Assembly (NCBI GenBank): GCA_024280885.1
Contig: JAJRPF010000061.1
Coordinates: forward strand, 31,526-95,525
DNA from: Planctomycetota bacterium
GTDB taxonomy: Bacteria; Planctomycetota; JAJSAM01; JAJVHW01
Direction of reading: 5' to 3'
Length of the DNA stretch: 64,000 nucleotides
The translations under genes were made by a program, and so were the position numbers. Position 1 is the stretch's first letter, and every line of letters starts with the position of its first letter. This document shows, piece after piece, positions 9,731 through 18,553 of this stretch. A model generated the notes under the pieces. That model worked only from the letters and a program-made list of their open reading frames with translations, ran no database searches and had not been told where the DNA came from.

Positions 9731-10651
9731 TCAGTGGCGGAGACGTGGGTCCAACGCGTCGCGCAGCGCGTCGCCGAACACCTGGAACGCGAGCACGATG
9801 GCGAAGAGGGCGAGACTCGTGAACGCCATCTGCCACCAATGGCCCTTCGTGAGCTCCGCGGTAGCGTCCTGGATCATCAGGCCCCACGACGGCAGGTCCA
9901 CGACGCCGACTCCGAGGAACGAGATCACAACCTCGGCCTTGATCGCCTGCACGAAGAGCAACGTGAAGCTGATGATGACGAGATGCATCACGTTCGGCAT
10001 GACGTGCTGGAAGATGATGCGCCCGTCGCTCAGTCCGAGGGCGCGCGCCGCGAGCACATAGTCGTTGCCCTTCAGCTTGAGGACTTCACCGCGGACGATG
10101 CGACAGACACCGACCCAATACGTGCAGCCCATCGCGATGATGACGGCATGCGTGCCTTCGCCGATCACAAACGAGAGCCCGATGATCAACAAGATCCCCG
10201 GGATCGAAGCGACGGTGCTGTAGAGCCAGACGATGACATCGTCAACGGCCTTCCCGTACCACCCGGCGATCGCGCCGAGGGTGCCGCCGATGAGCGTCGC
10301 GATCACGCCGGTGATCAGGCCGACACCGATCGCGATCCGCGTGCCGTACGCAACGCGTGACATGACGTCGCGTCCGAAGTCGTCGGTCCCGAAGAGATGC
10401 GCCCACGACGGATACGCGTTCGGAGCGTCGGCGTTGTGCTGATCGAACGGCTGGAAGACGTGGAGGTCGAAGCGACCGAGAAACGACGTGTCTGCGAGAG
10501 CTGCGACGGCGACGAAGCCGACGATGGTCGCGAGGCAGAGCATCGCGAAGCGGTCCTTCGAGAGGCGTCGACGCGCGTCGGTCCACAGCGACTCGGGGGC
10601 GCGTTCGACGGCGTTCTCTGGCGCGGCGGTAGTCATGGTGGCGCTACTCAT
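9731..10651 (-). CDS. Peptide ABC transporter permease, OppC/DppC type
   Basis: 306 residues, six or so membrane segments, with the permease coupling loop visible as Y-V-L-A-A-R-A-L-G-L-S-D followed by P-N-V-M-H near residues 190-220 (the EAA motif that contacts the ATPase). The first part (LCLATIVGFVAVAAL) is the usual OppC N-terminal membrane segment with a long periplasmic loop. Its ATG overlaps the stop of the OppB-type gene by ATGA, so both are co-translated. Together with the two upstream genes it forms the inner-membrane channel and binding protein of a peptide or nickel importer. The ATPase genes usually downstream are absent; the next gene is a small lipoprotein. Confidence 0.9.
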   Translation of the reverse strand: MSSATMTTAAPENAVERAPESLWTDARRRLSKDRFAMLCLATIVGFVAVAALADTSFLGRFDLHVFQPFDQHNADAPNAYPSWAHLFGTDDFGRDVMSRVAYGTRIAIGVGLITGVIATLIGGTLGAIAGWYGKAVDDVIVWLYSTVASIPGILLIIGLSFVIGEGTHAVIIAMGCTYWVGVCRIVRGEVLKLKGNDYVLAARALGLSDGRIIFQHVMPNVMHLVIISFTLLFVQAIKAEVVISFLGVGVVDLPSWGLMIQDATAELTKGHWWQMAFTSLALFAIVLAFQVFGDALRDALDPRLRH

Positions 10652-11583
10652 GCGAGGCGCACCCGGGGATCGACGATCGTATAGAGAATATCCGTCAGCA
10701 GGTTGGCGACGATGTAGAGGATCGCGGAGATGAACGTGATCGCCCGGATGACCGGCATGTCATCGCGCAGAACGCCGTCGACGATCATTCCGCCGAGCCC
10801 GGGAATAGAGAAGTACATCTCCAGAAGCAGCGCGCCGGTGAAGAGGAACGGCAACACGACGACCACGCGCGTGAGCACCGGGATCATCGCATTGCGCAGC
10901 ACATGCTTGAAGAGAACGACGTTCGCGCTGACGCCCTTCGCCTTCGCCGTACGCACGTAGTCCTGGCGCACCTCTTCGAGCATTGCCGTGCGATAGAAAC
11001 GCAGGTCGGGGCCAATCGTCAGCGCAATGAACATGAGGATGGGGAGCGCGACGAATGCCACGGCCCCGGGACCGCGCTCGTAGCCGGAGATCGGGAACAT
11101 TCCTGCCTTGTAGGCGAGCAGGTACTGTCCGATCACAACATAGACGAGTGACGAGATACTCATGAGTCCGATCGCCGTCACGAGCAAGAAACGATCGACG
11201 AATTTGCCGCGGAAAGCGGCGCAGAAGAGCGCGAGCGAGACGGCGATGAGCGTCGCGATCGCGAACGCCGGCACGGTCAGCGAGAGCGATGGCCCCATGC
11301 CGCGGACGATCATCTCGATGATGTTGACCTTGTAGTTACGCGATCGGCCGAAATCGAGTGTGACGTTCTTCCACAGGAAGTTCCCGAAGCGCACGTAGGC
11401 CGGATCGTTGTAGCCGAGCTGTTCGTGCAGGCGGGCGATGCTCTCCGGAGTCGCCGCCTTGCCGAGTTGGGTCGCGGCCGGGTCGCCCAACACACCGGAA
11501 TCGAAGATCGCCCAGACGATGAGCGAGACGCCGATGACGAGCGGGATCGTGTAGATCAGGCGGCGGATGATGTACGCGGTCAT
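10648..11583 (-). CDS. Peptide ABC transporter permease, OppB/DppB type
   Basis: 311 residues. It begins M-T-A-Y-I-I-R-R-L-I-Y-T-I-P, the classic OppB start with the first membrane helix, and carries the coupling loop D-Y-V-R-T-A-K-A-K-G-V-S followed by L-R-N-A-M-I-P-V-L near residues 215-245. It pairs with the OppC-type permease to form the channel. The start ATG overlaps the stop codon of the binding-protein gene (ATGA) and its own stop overlaps the next start, so all three genes are one tightly coupled operon. Length and topology are normal for the family; the substrate within the Opp/Dpp/Nik group is not determinable here. Confidence 0.92.
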   Translation of the reverse strand: MTAYIIRRLIYTIPLVIGVSLIVWAIFDSGVLGDPAATQLGKAATPESIARLHEQLGYNDPAYVRFGNFLWKNVTLDFGRSRNYKVNIIEMIVRGMGPSLSLTVPAFAIATLIAVSLALFCAAFRGKFVDRFLLVTAIGLMSISSLVYVVIGQYLLAYKAGMFPISGYERGPGAVAFVALPILMFIALTIGPDLRFYRTAMLEEVRQDYVRTAKAKGVSANVVLFKHVLRNAMIPVLTRVVVVLPFLFTGALLLEMYFSIPGLGGMIVDGVLRDDMPVIRAITFISAILYIVANLLTDILYTIVDPRVRLA

Positions 11584-13436
11584 TTCGCGGAAGGCTCCGA
11601 CAGTCCGAGGCGGCGTGCCTTCTCGGCGCGATCAACGTCGTAGTACTTGAACGCCCAGAAGTTGAACTGCAGGTACTTGAAGTTGCGCAACCACGGTTGG
11701 GTGTACGTGTACTGAATGCGGTAGTCGGTGAAGCTCCACGGGCAGTCCTCGTAGAGAACGGTGAGCATCTCTCTCACGACATCGTTGCGCTCGGGGCCCA
11801 TGGGCATCACGGCGAACTGTTCGAAGAGCGCGTCGTACTCGGGGCTTGCGTAGTTGGAGTTGTTCGGACCCGGTGATCCGTTCGGCCCATAGAAGAGCTG
11901 GAGGAAGTTCTCCGCATCGGGGTAGTCGGCGTTCCACGCCATCCCGAAGAGCTGCGCCTTCTTCTGCCGCACCTTGTTCAGGAACTGGTCCCACGTCTGC
12001 CCGTTGAGGTTCACGTCGATGCCGATTTCGCGCATGCTCTGCTTGAAGATTTCGGCGCCCTTGCGGCTCGTCGTACTGACTCCGCTCAGCTCGTACTCGA
12101 GTGGCGCCAGCCCCTTCCCGCCCGGGTAGCCCGCCTCGATCAGGAGTTGCTTGGCGCGCTCAACATCCCGCCCCGCGTAGGGCGACGGCTCATCGACGAA
12201 CCCCTGGACACTCGGCGGCAGCGGGCCGAACGCAGGCGTCGCCCAGAACCCGTTGCGCATGACCTTGATCCACTGCCCCTGGTCATACGCGAGACAGATC
12301 GCCTGGCGCAGCTTGCGGCCGCGTTCACCAGCCGGTTCGCCGAGCGTCTCGTCCTCCATATTGAATGCGAAGTACGCGATGTCGGCCTTCGTCGCCACCG
12401 ACACGCGGATGCCCTGCTCCTTGAGCTCGGGCCGCAGTTGATCGGTGCCGCGTTGCATGGCCTCTTGCCAGATGTCCTGCTCCGTTTCGACACGATCGAT
12501 GTCCCCGCTGACGAAGCGCAGCCAGCGTGGCTGGGGTGCCTCGATCACGACAAACTCGACGCGGTCGAGGAACGGCATGGGGCGACCGGCATAGTCCAGA
12601 AGGCCCAATTCGTCGTCGCCGGGCGCGCCCTCGGTCGGGTACGCCTCGCCGCGAAACGTGGGGTTGCGCTCGAAGAGGATCTTCTTGTCGGGCGGCCAAT
12701 ACTCCTCGACGCGATATGGCCCGGTCCCGACCGGGTGCAGGTGCATCGTCATCCCGTAGTAGTCGAGGGCCTCGTGCGGGTAGACGGCCGTGTACGACAT
12801 CGCGAGTGTGTAGAGAAACTGCGGGAACGGCTTGGTCAGCGTGAACTGGATCGTGAAGTCATCGAGAACTCGCAGACCGGCGACCTCTTCATCGCGCAGT
12901 TCCGCCATCTCGGGGTGCTCGAATGGGTAGTACTCGTTGACGGCGTCGAAGAGCTCTCCCAGCTCTTCGCCGCAGCGCTCCCCCCACGCGTCGAGCCCCA
13001 CGATCCGATCCTCGAGGAGCCACCTTCCCGTGGATGTCGGGACGCCCATGAAGCGCTTGATGCAGTAGACGACGTCGTGGGCGGTCATCCGTCGCCCCTT
13101 ACCGCCGTCGAAGCACGCGTTGTCCTGGAAGAAGACGTCCTGGCGGACCTTCACGGTGAAGACGAGGCCGTCCTCGCTCACCGCCGGCATCTCCTCGGCG
13201 AGACACGGCGTCAATTCGACGGGACGCTTGAGATAGTGGTACTGCAGCAGCCCTTCGTAGACCTGGGACTGCGCTCCCCCCGAATACATGTCGCCCGAAT
13301 CGATGGGGTCGAAGCCCTTGATCGCTCCGACGGAGACGAAGCGCGCATCTGCAGGCGGCGGACGCTCACAGCCCACCAGCGGCATGACCATCACGCACAC
13401 GAATGCGAGCGCCCAGCCACGAAGTTTCGAGTGCAT
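11580..13436 (-). CDS. Solute-binding lipoprotein of a peptide ABC transporter (family 5)
   Basis: 618 residues, SBP family 5 (OppA/DppA type). A signal peptide ends in M-P-L-V-G-C, a good lipobox, so it is a lipoprotein. Family features include Q-V-Y-E-G-L-L near residue 55, the lobe motif V-K-V-R-Q-D-V-F-F-Q, M-T-A-H-D-V-V-Y-C-I-K-R-F and V-G-T-G-P-Y-R-V. GGGAGGCTGA stands directly before the ATG. It is first gene of the operon binding protein-OppB-OppC and delivers substrate to that channel. At about 620 residues it is somewhat longer than the ~540 of typical OppA. Substrate is probably an oligopeptide, but family 5 also binds nickel chelates, sugars and other solutes. Confidence 0.88.
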   Translation of the reverse strand: MHSKLRGWALAFVCVMVMPLVGCERPPPADARFVSVGAIKGFDPIDSGDMYSGGAQSQVYEGLLQYHYLKRPVELTPCLAEEMPAVSEDGLVFTVKVRQDVFFQDNACFDGGKGRRMTAHDVVYCIKRFMGVPTSTGRWLLEDRIVGLDAWGERCGEELGELFDAVNEYYPFEHPEMAELRDEEVAGLRVLDDFTIQFTLTKPFPQFLYTLAMSYTAVYPHEALDYYGMTMHLHPVGTGPYRVEEYWPPDKKILFERNPTFRGEAYPTEGAPGDDELGLLDYAGRPMPFLDRVEFVVIEAPQPRWLRFVSGDIDRVETEQDIWQEAMQRGTDQLRPELKEQGIRVSVATKADIAYFAFNMEDETLGEPAGERGRKLRQAICLAYDQGQWIKVMRNGFWATPAFGPLPPSVQGFVDEPSPYAGRDVERAKQLLIEAGYPGGKGLAPLEYELSGVSTTSRKGAEIFKQSMREIGIDVNLNGQTWDQFLNKVRQKKAQLFGMAWNADYPDAENFLQLFYGPNGSPGPNNSNYASPEYDALFEQFAVMPMGPERNDVVREMLTVLYEDCPWSFTDYRIQYTYTQPWLRNFKYLQFNFWAFKYYDVDRAEKARRLGLSEPSAK

Positions 13437-13584
13437 TCAGCCTCCCACGCGCGCCGCTGCGTACCCGGCACCGACGCGCGGCGGGATGGTAGCAGACCCA
13501 CGCCCTGGCCTGCCCCTCCGCGAGGCAGCATTTCCCGCTGCGCCCCGGGCTTCGGTGCCGCGAGCCCACTGCCGATGAGAAGAC

Positions 13585-14583
13585 GTGAACGTCCGGACCC
13601 CCTCAGAGACCGATCTGCCCCGGATCGAGGGTGCAATTCCCGAGCCTCCACGGCGCGTCCTCGCGAGTCACGAGCCTCGCAGCAAGACCACTGTCCACGG
13701 CGCACCGGCCGCCCTGTTCGGGTCGATCTTCGTGGCCGCAGGCGCGCTGATCGTGCTCTGCGCGCTCAACGTCATCCCGACCGACGACGCGGACTTCAAT
13801 GTCTCGCGGGAACTGGTCGCCGTCATTGGGGGGACGTTCTTCGCGCTCCCCGGCGCCTCGCTCGTCCTCCACGGACTGGTGGGGATCGTCGCGCAGCGTC
13901 GCCGCGATCGGGCACGCGTCGTGGAGGCGCCGTGGCGGTGGGATCACGCCTGGTCGCAGGACGGCGAGCAACACTCCGGGTTCGGTCCCTTTCGGAGCCG
14001 CGTACTCGGTATCGTCGGGATCAGTCTATTCCTCGTGCCATTCCACTGGCTGGGCTTCGAGATCGACTGGCCGTGGCCGCTTCGGATCGGCCTCGGGTTC
14101 TTCGACATGATCATCGCGGTCGCGATCGGAGACGCTTTCCTACGCCTGGCGCGTGCGCTGCGCTATGGATCGAGCAGTCTGCGCTACGACCACTTCCCCT
14201 ACCATCCGGGCGACTCGATCGGCCTGCGCTTCTCGCTCGCGCGACCACGTGAATTCGGGTCGTTGCGCTTCACACTGCGCTACGTCGAGGAGGCCTACGA
14301 GACGCACGGAACCGGCCAGAATCGCACGCAGCGCGTCGTCCGCTACGCGGCGCACGAGCAGGTCCACGTGCTCAATCGCGAAGAGGCGTCGTGGGTCCGC
14401 GGATCTGACGTCGCCGTGGCGTTCAGCATTCCGCCTGACGCCCCAGGGACGGCGCTCTCGGAGCGTCCGCCGCGCTACTGGGAGGTCCACGTCAGCGGGG
14501 AGACGATCGGGCCAGATCTCGATGAGGTGTTCCTGGTCCCGATCTACGCGCGCAGCCCTGTAGTCGGTCCGCGTCGCAACTGA
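13585..14583 (+). CDS. Four-helix membrane protein with C-terminal beta-rich domain
   Basis: 332 residues from a GTG preceded by GAGAAG. Four hydrophobic stretches are seen around residues 38-62, 73-100, 133-152 and 160-185, in two hairpins. The remaining ~140 residues are soluble, with alternating strands (S-I-G-L-R-F-S-L-A, F-G-S-L-R-F-T-L-R-Y-V-E-E-A-Y), ending in W-E-V-H-V-S-G and an F-L-V-P-I-Y tail. The architecture recalls DUF3592-like or arrestin-fold membrane proteins, but I do not recognise the family securely. It is transcribed divergently from the peptide transporter operon, with 148 bases between the starts, and is followed by envelope-protein genes on the same strand. Confidence 0.75.
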   Translation: MNVRTPSETDLPRIEGAIPEPPRRVLASHEPRSKTTVHGAPAALFGSIFVAAGALIVLCALNVIPTDDADFNVSRELVAVIGGTFFALPGASLVLHGLVGIVAQRRRDRARVVEAPWRWDHAWSQDGEQHSGFGPFRSRVLGIVGISLFLVPFHWLGFEIDWPWPLRIGLGFFDMIIAVAIGDAFLRLARALRYGSSSLRYDHFPYHPGDSIGLRFSLARPREFGSLRFTLRYVEEAYETHGTGQNRTQRVVRYAAHEQVHVLNREEASWVRGSDVAVAFSIPPDAPGTALSERPPRYWEVHVSGETIGPDLDEVFLVPIYARSPVVGPRRN

Positions 14584-14709
14584 CCCGCGGACCGTCTACG
14601 ATCGCGCGACGGCTCGGGAACATCCCCGGTGAGCCATGGGTTCTCGGTGCATGGACCGGGCTCGGGAACGCGCACCGGATCGAGCCGCGACAGAGGAAGA
14701 GCACACGCG

Positions 14710-15600
14710 ATGAAACGGAAGCCGCTGATCGGAGCGTTGGTGCTCGCTGCCGCAGCGTTGCTCTCGTGGGGTTGTGCCCTCCTCGCCGGGCGGCACGTCA
14801 CCGAGGTCAGCGCGACGCCTCCGGCCGACTTCCCCGAAACGGGCTTCTCACACGCTTCGTTCGAGGGTCTGTTGCGTACATACGTTGGCCCGGAAGGCGG
14901 CGTGAACTACGAGTCGTGGCATGCGGACAGGGACGCGCTCGCCGAACTCGACTCCTACCTCGCAGCGATCGCTCTCTACAGCCCGGACGCGACGCCACAG
15001 CGCTTCGCCGGCGCCAACGACGCATTCGTGTACTGGGTCCACGCCTACAACGCGTTCGTCATCAAGGCGGTGCTCGATCGCTGGCCGCTAGAGAGCGTCA
15101 CGGACGTCACCGCGACGATCGAGATCACGCGCGGTTTCGGGTTCTTCTACGGTCTCAAGTTCGTGGCCGGTGGCACGCCCATCAACCTCTACGACCTCGA
15201 GCACGACAAGCTGATCCGCGACGACGTGGACGCGCGCGTACACTTCGTCCTGAATTGCGGCAGCGGTGGCTGTCCTGTGCTGCGCCCGGAGTTGCCAACC
15301 GGCGACGAATTGGAGCCGGTCCTCGCGGCGGCTGCGCGCGACTTCGTCGCCGATCCACAGAACGTGTCGATCGACGCTGACGCCCGCGTCCTCCGTCTCT
15401 CGACGATCTTCGAGTGGTACGAGGACGACTTCCTGAACGACCTGCGGCGACGCGGGCTCGCCGCCGACCGAGGGATCGTGGATTACCTGATCCACATTGC
15501 GCCACCGAAGTTGCGCGACGAACTCGAGCACGCGGCCACGTACGACGTCGAGTACGTCGAATACGACTGGTCCGTCAACGCATTCGAGAGCGACGGGTAA
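14710..15600 (+). CDS. DUF547 lipoprotein
   Basis: 296 residues. The start ATG at 14710 has GAGGAAGA upstream and gives a signal peptide M-K-R-K-P-L-I-G...L-L-S-W-G-C, a probable lipobox. The rest is the DUF547 domain: Y-V-G-P-E-G-G-V-N-Y, then F-W/V-Y-W-V-H-A-Y-N-A-F-V-I-K, G-F-G-F-F-Y, and V-H-F-V-L-N-C-G-S-G-G-C-P-V-L with the family's conserved Asn-Cys and C-P-x-L. DUF547 proteins are exported in bacteria and also occur in plants (AtDUF547); their activity is unknown, though the Cys/His set looks catalytic. It sits 126 bases after the four-helix membrane protein, with no visible terminator between. Confidence 0.85.
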   Translation: MKRKPLIGALVLAAAALLSWGCALLAGRHVTEVSATPPADFPETGFSHASFEGLLRTYVGPEGGVNYESWHADRDALAELDSYLAAIALYSPDATPQRFAGANDAFVYWVHAYNAFVIKAVLDRWPLESVTDVTATIEITRGFGFFYGLKFVAGGTPINLYDLEHDKLIRDDVDARVHFVLNCGSGGCPVLRPELPTGDELEPVLAAAARDFVADPQNVSIDADARVLRLSTIFEWYEDDFLNDLRRRGLAADRGIVDYLIHIAPPKLRDELEHAATYDVEYVEYDWSVNAFESDG

Positions 15601-15833
15601 CAGACGCCTCGAACGGATTAATCGGAGACGAGGGCGTGCCGGGAGCGGTCTTGCGAGATCACTCCATCCCAAGAGCTCACTCCCCCGCCCCCAAGAACAC
15701 GGTCTCGCCCACAGTTCCGGCTCACAGCGGGCTCGTCAAGGGGTTCCGTCCGTGTTGATTGGAGGATACTCTTCTCATATCGCAGTCAGCATGCGTTCGA
15801 TCTCAGCATGCCTTCGAGTCAGGGAGTCCCTTC

Positions 15834-16526
15834 ATGCGCCTCGCAAAGTACACAGCCGGATCGCTTGCCGTTGCTGGCATCAGCGCCACCGCCGCCTACG
15901 CGTTCTTCTCGATCCAGTTTCTCATCATCGTTTTCTTCGTGTTCATCCTCAAGGGGACCGCCCCGTTCACGCCCAGCGCGAAGGACGCGAAGCGGGACAA
16001 GGTGATACAGAAGGTCTCGCTGCAGATGAAGACCGGCACGGGGTTCATCCGCCGTGGCTTCTCGTCTGGTCCCGACTCGCTTGAGTTGAGCGGCGACCTC
16101 ACCGTGACGAAGTCCAAGCCGACGGCCACGATCACGACGATCCCCGACATGATGATCGCGTTTCCGATCACGAAAACGAACAGCGCGGAGACGAAGGGCT
16201 CGCTCAAAGCGGGCGACGAAGAGCTCTCCGGGTTCCGGGGCGGAATCGACAATCTGCTGACCGTCGTCGCGAACCTCGGCGGGCTGTCCGTCACGGACAG
16301 CACCGGCAGCCCTGGCAAGACGCGCCGGGACTTCGTCGGAGGCTCCATCCAGTCGTCTAGCTCGAAGCAGTCGGGCAGTGTGAAGGTCGACACCAAGACG
16401 TTCAGCCGGCTCGCGGGCAAGGTCGCGCTCAAGGGTAGTGCCTTCGTGAGCGGTGGTCCGAACGACGGCTACGACGTGAAGTACAAGATCAAGGTGAAGT
16501 TCAAGCCGCGCAAGGCGGAATTCTGA
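15834..16526 (+). CDS. Small exported or membrane-anchored protein, unknown
   Basis: 230 residues from the ATG at 15834, which has AGGGAG seven to ten bases upstream; the longer frame from 15759 is unlikely. One or two hydrophobic segments are near the N-terminus (T-A-G-S-L-A-V-A-G-I-S-A-T-A-A-Y-A and I-Q-F-L-I-I-V-F-F-V-F-I-L). The remainder is Ser/Thr/Lys-rich with beta-strand propensity and ends in Y-K-I-K-V-K-F-K-P-R-K-A-E-F. I recognise no family. The next gene starts 44 bases downstream, across a perfect inverted repeat that may terminate this transcript. Confidence 0.7.
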   Translation: MRLAKYTAGSLAVAGISATAAYAFFSIQFLIIVFFVFILKGTAPFTPSAKDAKRDKVIQKVSLQMKTGTGFIRRGFSSGPDSLELSGDLTVTKSKPTATITTIPDMMIAFPITKTNSAETKGSLKAGDEELSGFRGGIDNLLTVVANLGGLSVTDSTGSPGKTRRDFVGGSIQSSSSKQSGSVKVDTKTFSRLAGKVALKGSAFVSGGPNDGYDVKYKIKVKFKPRKAEF

Positions 16527-16547
16527 AGCCGGACGAAGCCGATCTTC

Positions 16548-16581
16548 CGCGAGGCCACGACGCCGAAGTCGTGGCCTCGCG
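16548..16581 (+). terminator. Perfect 14-bp inverted repeat between two genes, overlapping the next start codon
   Basis: Arms CGCGAGGCCACGAC (16548-16561) and GTCGTGGCCTCGCG (16568-16581) pair perfectly around the loop GCCGAA. It lies 22 bases after the stop of the small exported protein. No T-run follows, so it could be a Rho-aided terminator, an RNA-stability hairpin, or a structure masking the GTG start at 16571 of the next gene. Structure is seen directly; role is inferred. Confidence 0.6.
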
Positions 16582-18442
16582 TGCGTTCCGAGCGGCCCTC
16601 GCGCTCGCACTTGCGACTCCACTCCTCGCGCTTCCGCACGTCGGCGACGTGCCGCGCGCGCTCGGCTTGCGCGGTGCGGCCGCTCTGCTCGGTGCGCTCT
16701 TGGTGTGGCGTCTACCGCGCGGCGCAGGCCGGCTCATCGCCGCGGGTGCGGGCCTCTGGGTGGCCTCCCACGCACTATCGGCGATCGCCGCAATCGACAC
16801 GACGGCAGCGATCTGGGGCTCTCCCGAGGGTCGGCTGGGTCTCGCCACGGCCATCGCTGCGGCGCTTCTGATCCCCGCCGTGGCGGCGCTGCCAGGGCGC
16901 GCGCTGCGTTGGTGCGCGAGCGCGTGCGTCGCGACGGCTTTCGCATCACTCGCGGTCGACATACTCCCGAGCGAAGCTGCCCTCGGTTGGGTTGCGCTCT
17001 GCGGAGCGGGCCTCGGGGGCTGGATCGCGGCGCGGGAACGACGCGCGTCATGGGCTCTCGTTGCTGCCGCTTGCGCGCTGATCGCCCTCTTCCGCGGCGG
17101 CGCGAGCGGTATTGCGGGCTTCTGGTTCGGCGGGATCGTGGCGCTGGCGGTATTCCGCGACGAGGGCGGACTGGGCGTCCACGCACGTCGTCTCGTCACG
17201 TTGGCGTTCGTGCTGTCGATCGTGGTGCCGACCACGGTCCTCATCGTGCAACACTTCGAATTTCTCCGCCTTGTGTTCTCGGGCCCCAGTTTCGTCGATG
17301 CGCTCGCCACGAAGCCGCGCGTCTTCGAGTTGGGCGCACGCTGGTCCGCCGCGCTGGAAGCGGGCCGCAGCCGTCCGCTGCTCGGCGCAGGAGCCGGAAG
17401 CTTCCCCTACGCCTGGGACTATTTCTTCCCGGCCGGAGTCTTCGACGTGGCCCCGGCTGCGCGCGACGCCCGCGACGCGGGAAGCACGTTCCTGAACGCG
17501 TTCGCCGAACGCGGCGCACTTGGACCGATCTCGGAGTTGCTCTTGCTCGTGGCGGGATTCGCGACCGTCTCGGTGCGCCGACAGCGCGGCGAACTGGGAG
17601 CGGCCGCGGCGACGGCTCTCGCCGCGCTCCTCGTCGCTCGTGGCGCCCATGGCCTCTTCGCCGGGCCCGACGTGGCAGGTCTCGCGATGCTCTCAGTGAT
17701 CCTCGGCCTCTGCGTCGGCAACGGGCGCGCAACTGGGCGCGTCGATGGGCGCGGGTCCCCCGGCGCTCCCACTGATCGCCTCACCCATGCACCCGTGCAG
17801 ACACCCGTTCGCGTAACGCCCGCGCGCCTCGCGGTCGGGCTCATCCTGGCCGCATTCGCCGTGATCCCGCCAGCCACGACCGCCGCGTTCGCGGCTCGCG
17901 GCGCAGCGACTCTGCCCGCGCTCCCACCGGTCACACTGGACCCGCTTGCGAGTCACGTACGCGCCAACCTGGCGGCCCAGGTTCCCGATGTGCTGGACGC
18001 AGCGAGCGCCGACCGCCTGATCGACGCAGCGAGCGACGCGCTGATCGACCGCCTCGACGCCTCGGAGCGCGATGTGCGCGCGGCGCGCGCTCTCGCGCGG
18101 CTCGCCGTAGCGGCACACGAGCGCTGCGGTCGTGACGATCTTCTTGCGCCTGCACGCGAGCGTCTCGAGGACGTCATCGGTTGGGCCCCGACACGCGCCG
18201 ATCTCTCCATCGCGCTCCATGATCTGTACCGCGCAGAGGGGCGCCCGGACGAGGCCCTCGAATGGGCCGAAGACGCGTGGACACTCGCGCAGACTTGGCC
18301 CGAGGCGGTCTGGCGCTACGCGGAGGCCCTCGCGGCCACCGGTACACCGGGCGAAGCACGCGATCTACTCGATCAAGCCGAAGCCGACGGCATCACCTTC
18401 ACCGGCCGCGGCCTCGACGTCGTGCGCACACTCCGCGAGTAG
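16571..18442 (+). CDS. O-antigen-ligase-like polytopic membrane protein with C-terminal TPR region
   Basis: About 623 residues. Roughly the first 400 are membrane helices; the stretch R-W-S-A-A-L-E...P-L-L-G-A-G-A-G-S-F-P-Y-A-W and S-T-F-L-N-A-F-A-E-R-G near residues 260-320 follows the O-antigen ligase/WaaL pattern (R-W...P-L-x-G-x-G-x-G-x-F...N-x-x-L-x-x-x-x-E-x-G), though the usual A-H-N is S-T-F here. The C-terminal ~190 residues look like TPR-type helical repeats. This would be a periplasmic ligase or polymerase of surface polysaccharide. The GTG start is uncertain because it lies within a strong hairpin and no good ribosome-binding site precedes it; an internal GTG is possible. Confidence 0.7.
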   Translation: MASRAFRAALALALATPLLALPHVGDVPRALGLRGAAALLGALLVWRLPRGAGRLIAAGAGLWVASHALSAIAAIDTTAAIWGSPEGRLGLATAIAAALLIPAVAALPGRALRWCASACVATAFASLAVDILPSEAALGWVALCGAGLGGWIAARERRASWALVAAACALIALFRGGASGIAGFWFGGIVALAVFRDEGGLGVHARRLVTLAFVLSIVVPTTVLIVQHFEFLRLVFSGPSFVDALATKPRVFELGARWSAALEAGRSRPLLGAGAGSFPYAWDYFFPAGVFDVAPAARDARDAGSTFLNAFAERGALGPISELLLLVAGFATVSVRRQRGELGAAAATALAALLVARGAHGLFAGPDVAGLAMLSVILGLCVGNGRATGRVDGRGSPGAPTDRLTHAPVQTPVRVTPARLAVGLILAAFAVIPPATTAAFAARGAATLPALPPVTLDPLASHVRANLAAQVPDVLDAASADRLIDAASDALIDRLDASERDVRAARALARLAVAAHERCGRDDLLAPARERLEDVIGWAPTRADLSIALHDLYRAEGRPDEALEWAEDAWTLAQTWPEAVWRYAEALAATGTPGEARDLLDQAEADGITFTGRGLDVVRTLRE

Positions 18443-18553
18443 CGAAGAGAGCCGGGCACGCTCGGCAACTCGGCACCTGCGCGCTCGCGCCGCCTCATGC
18501 GAGAATGGCACGACTTGAACCGGATTCGCGGCGGCGCGGATTTCATTCTCAGG

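Noticed and set aside
12147..14252. A 701-codon plus-strand frame
   Set aside because: Antisense to the binding-protein gene and out of frame with the membrane protein gene; composition is Arg/Leu-heavy noise.
18508..18523. TGGCACGACTTGAACC as a sigma-54 promoter
   Set aside because: The GC of the -12 element is missing.
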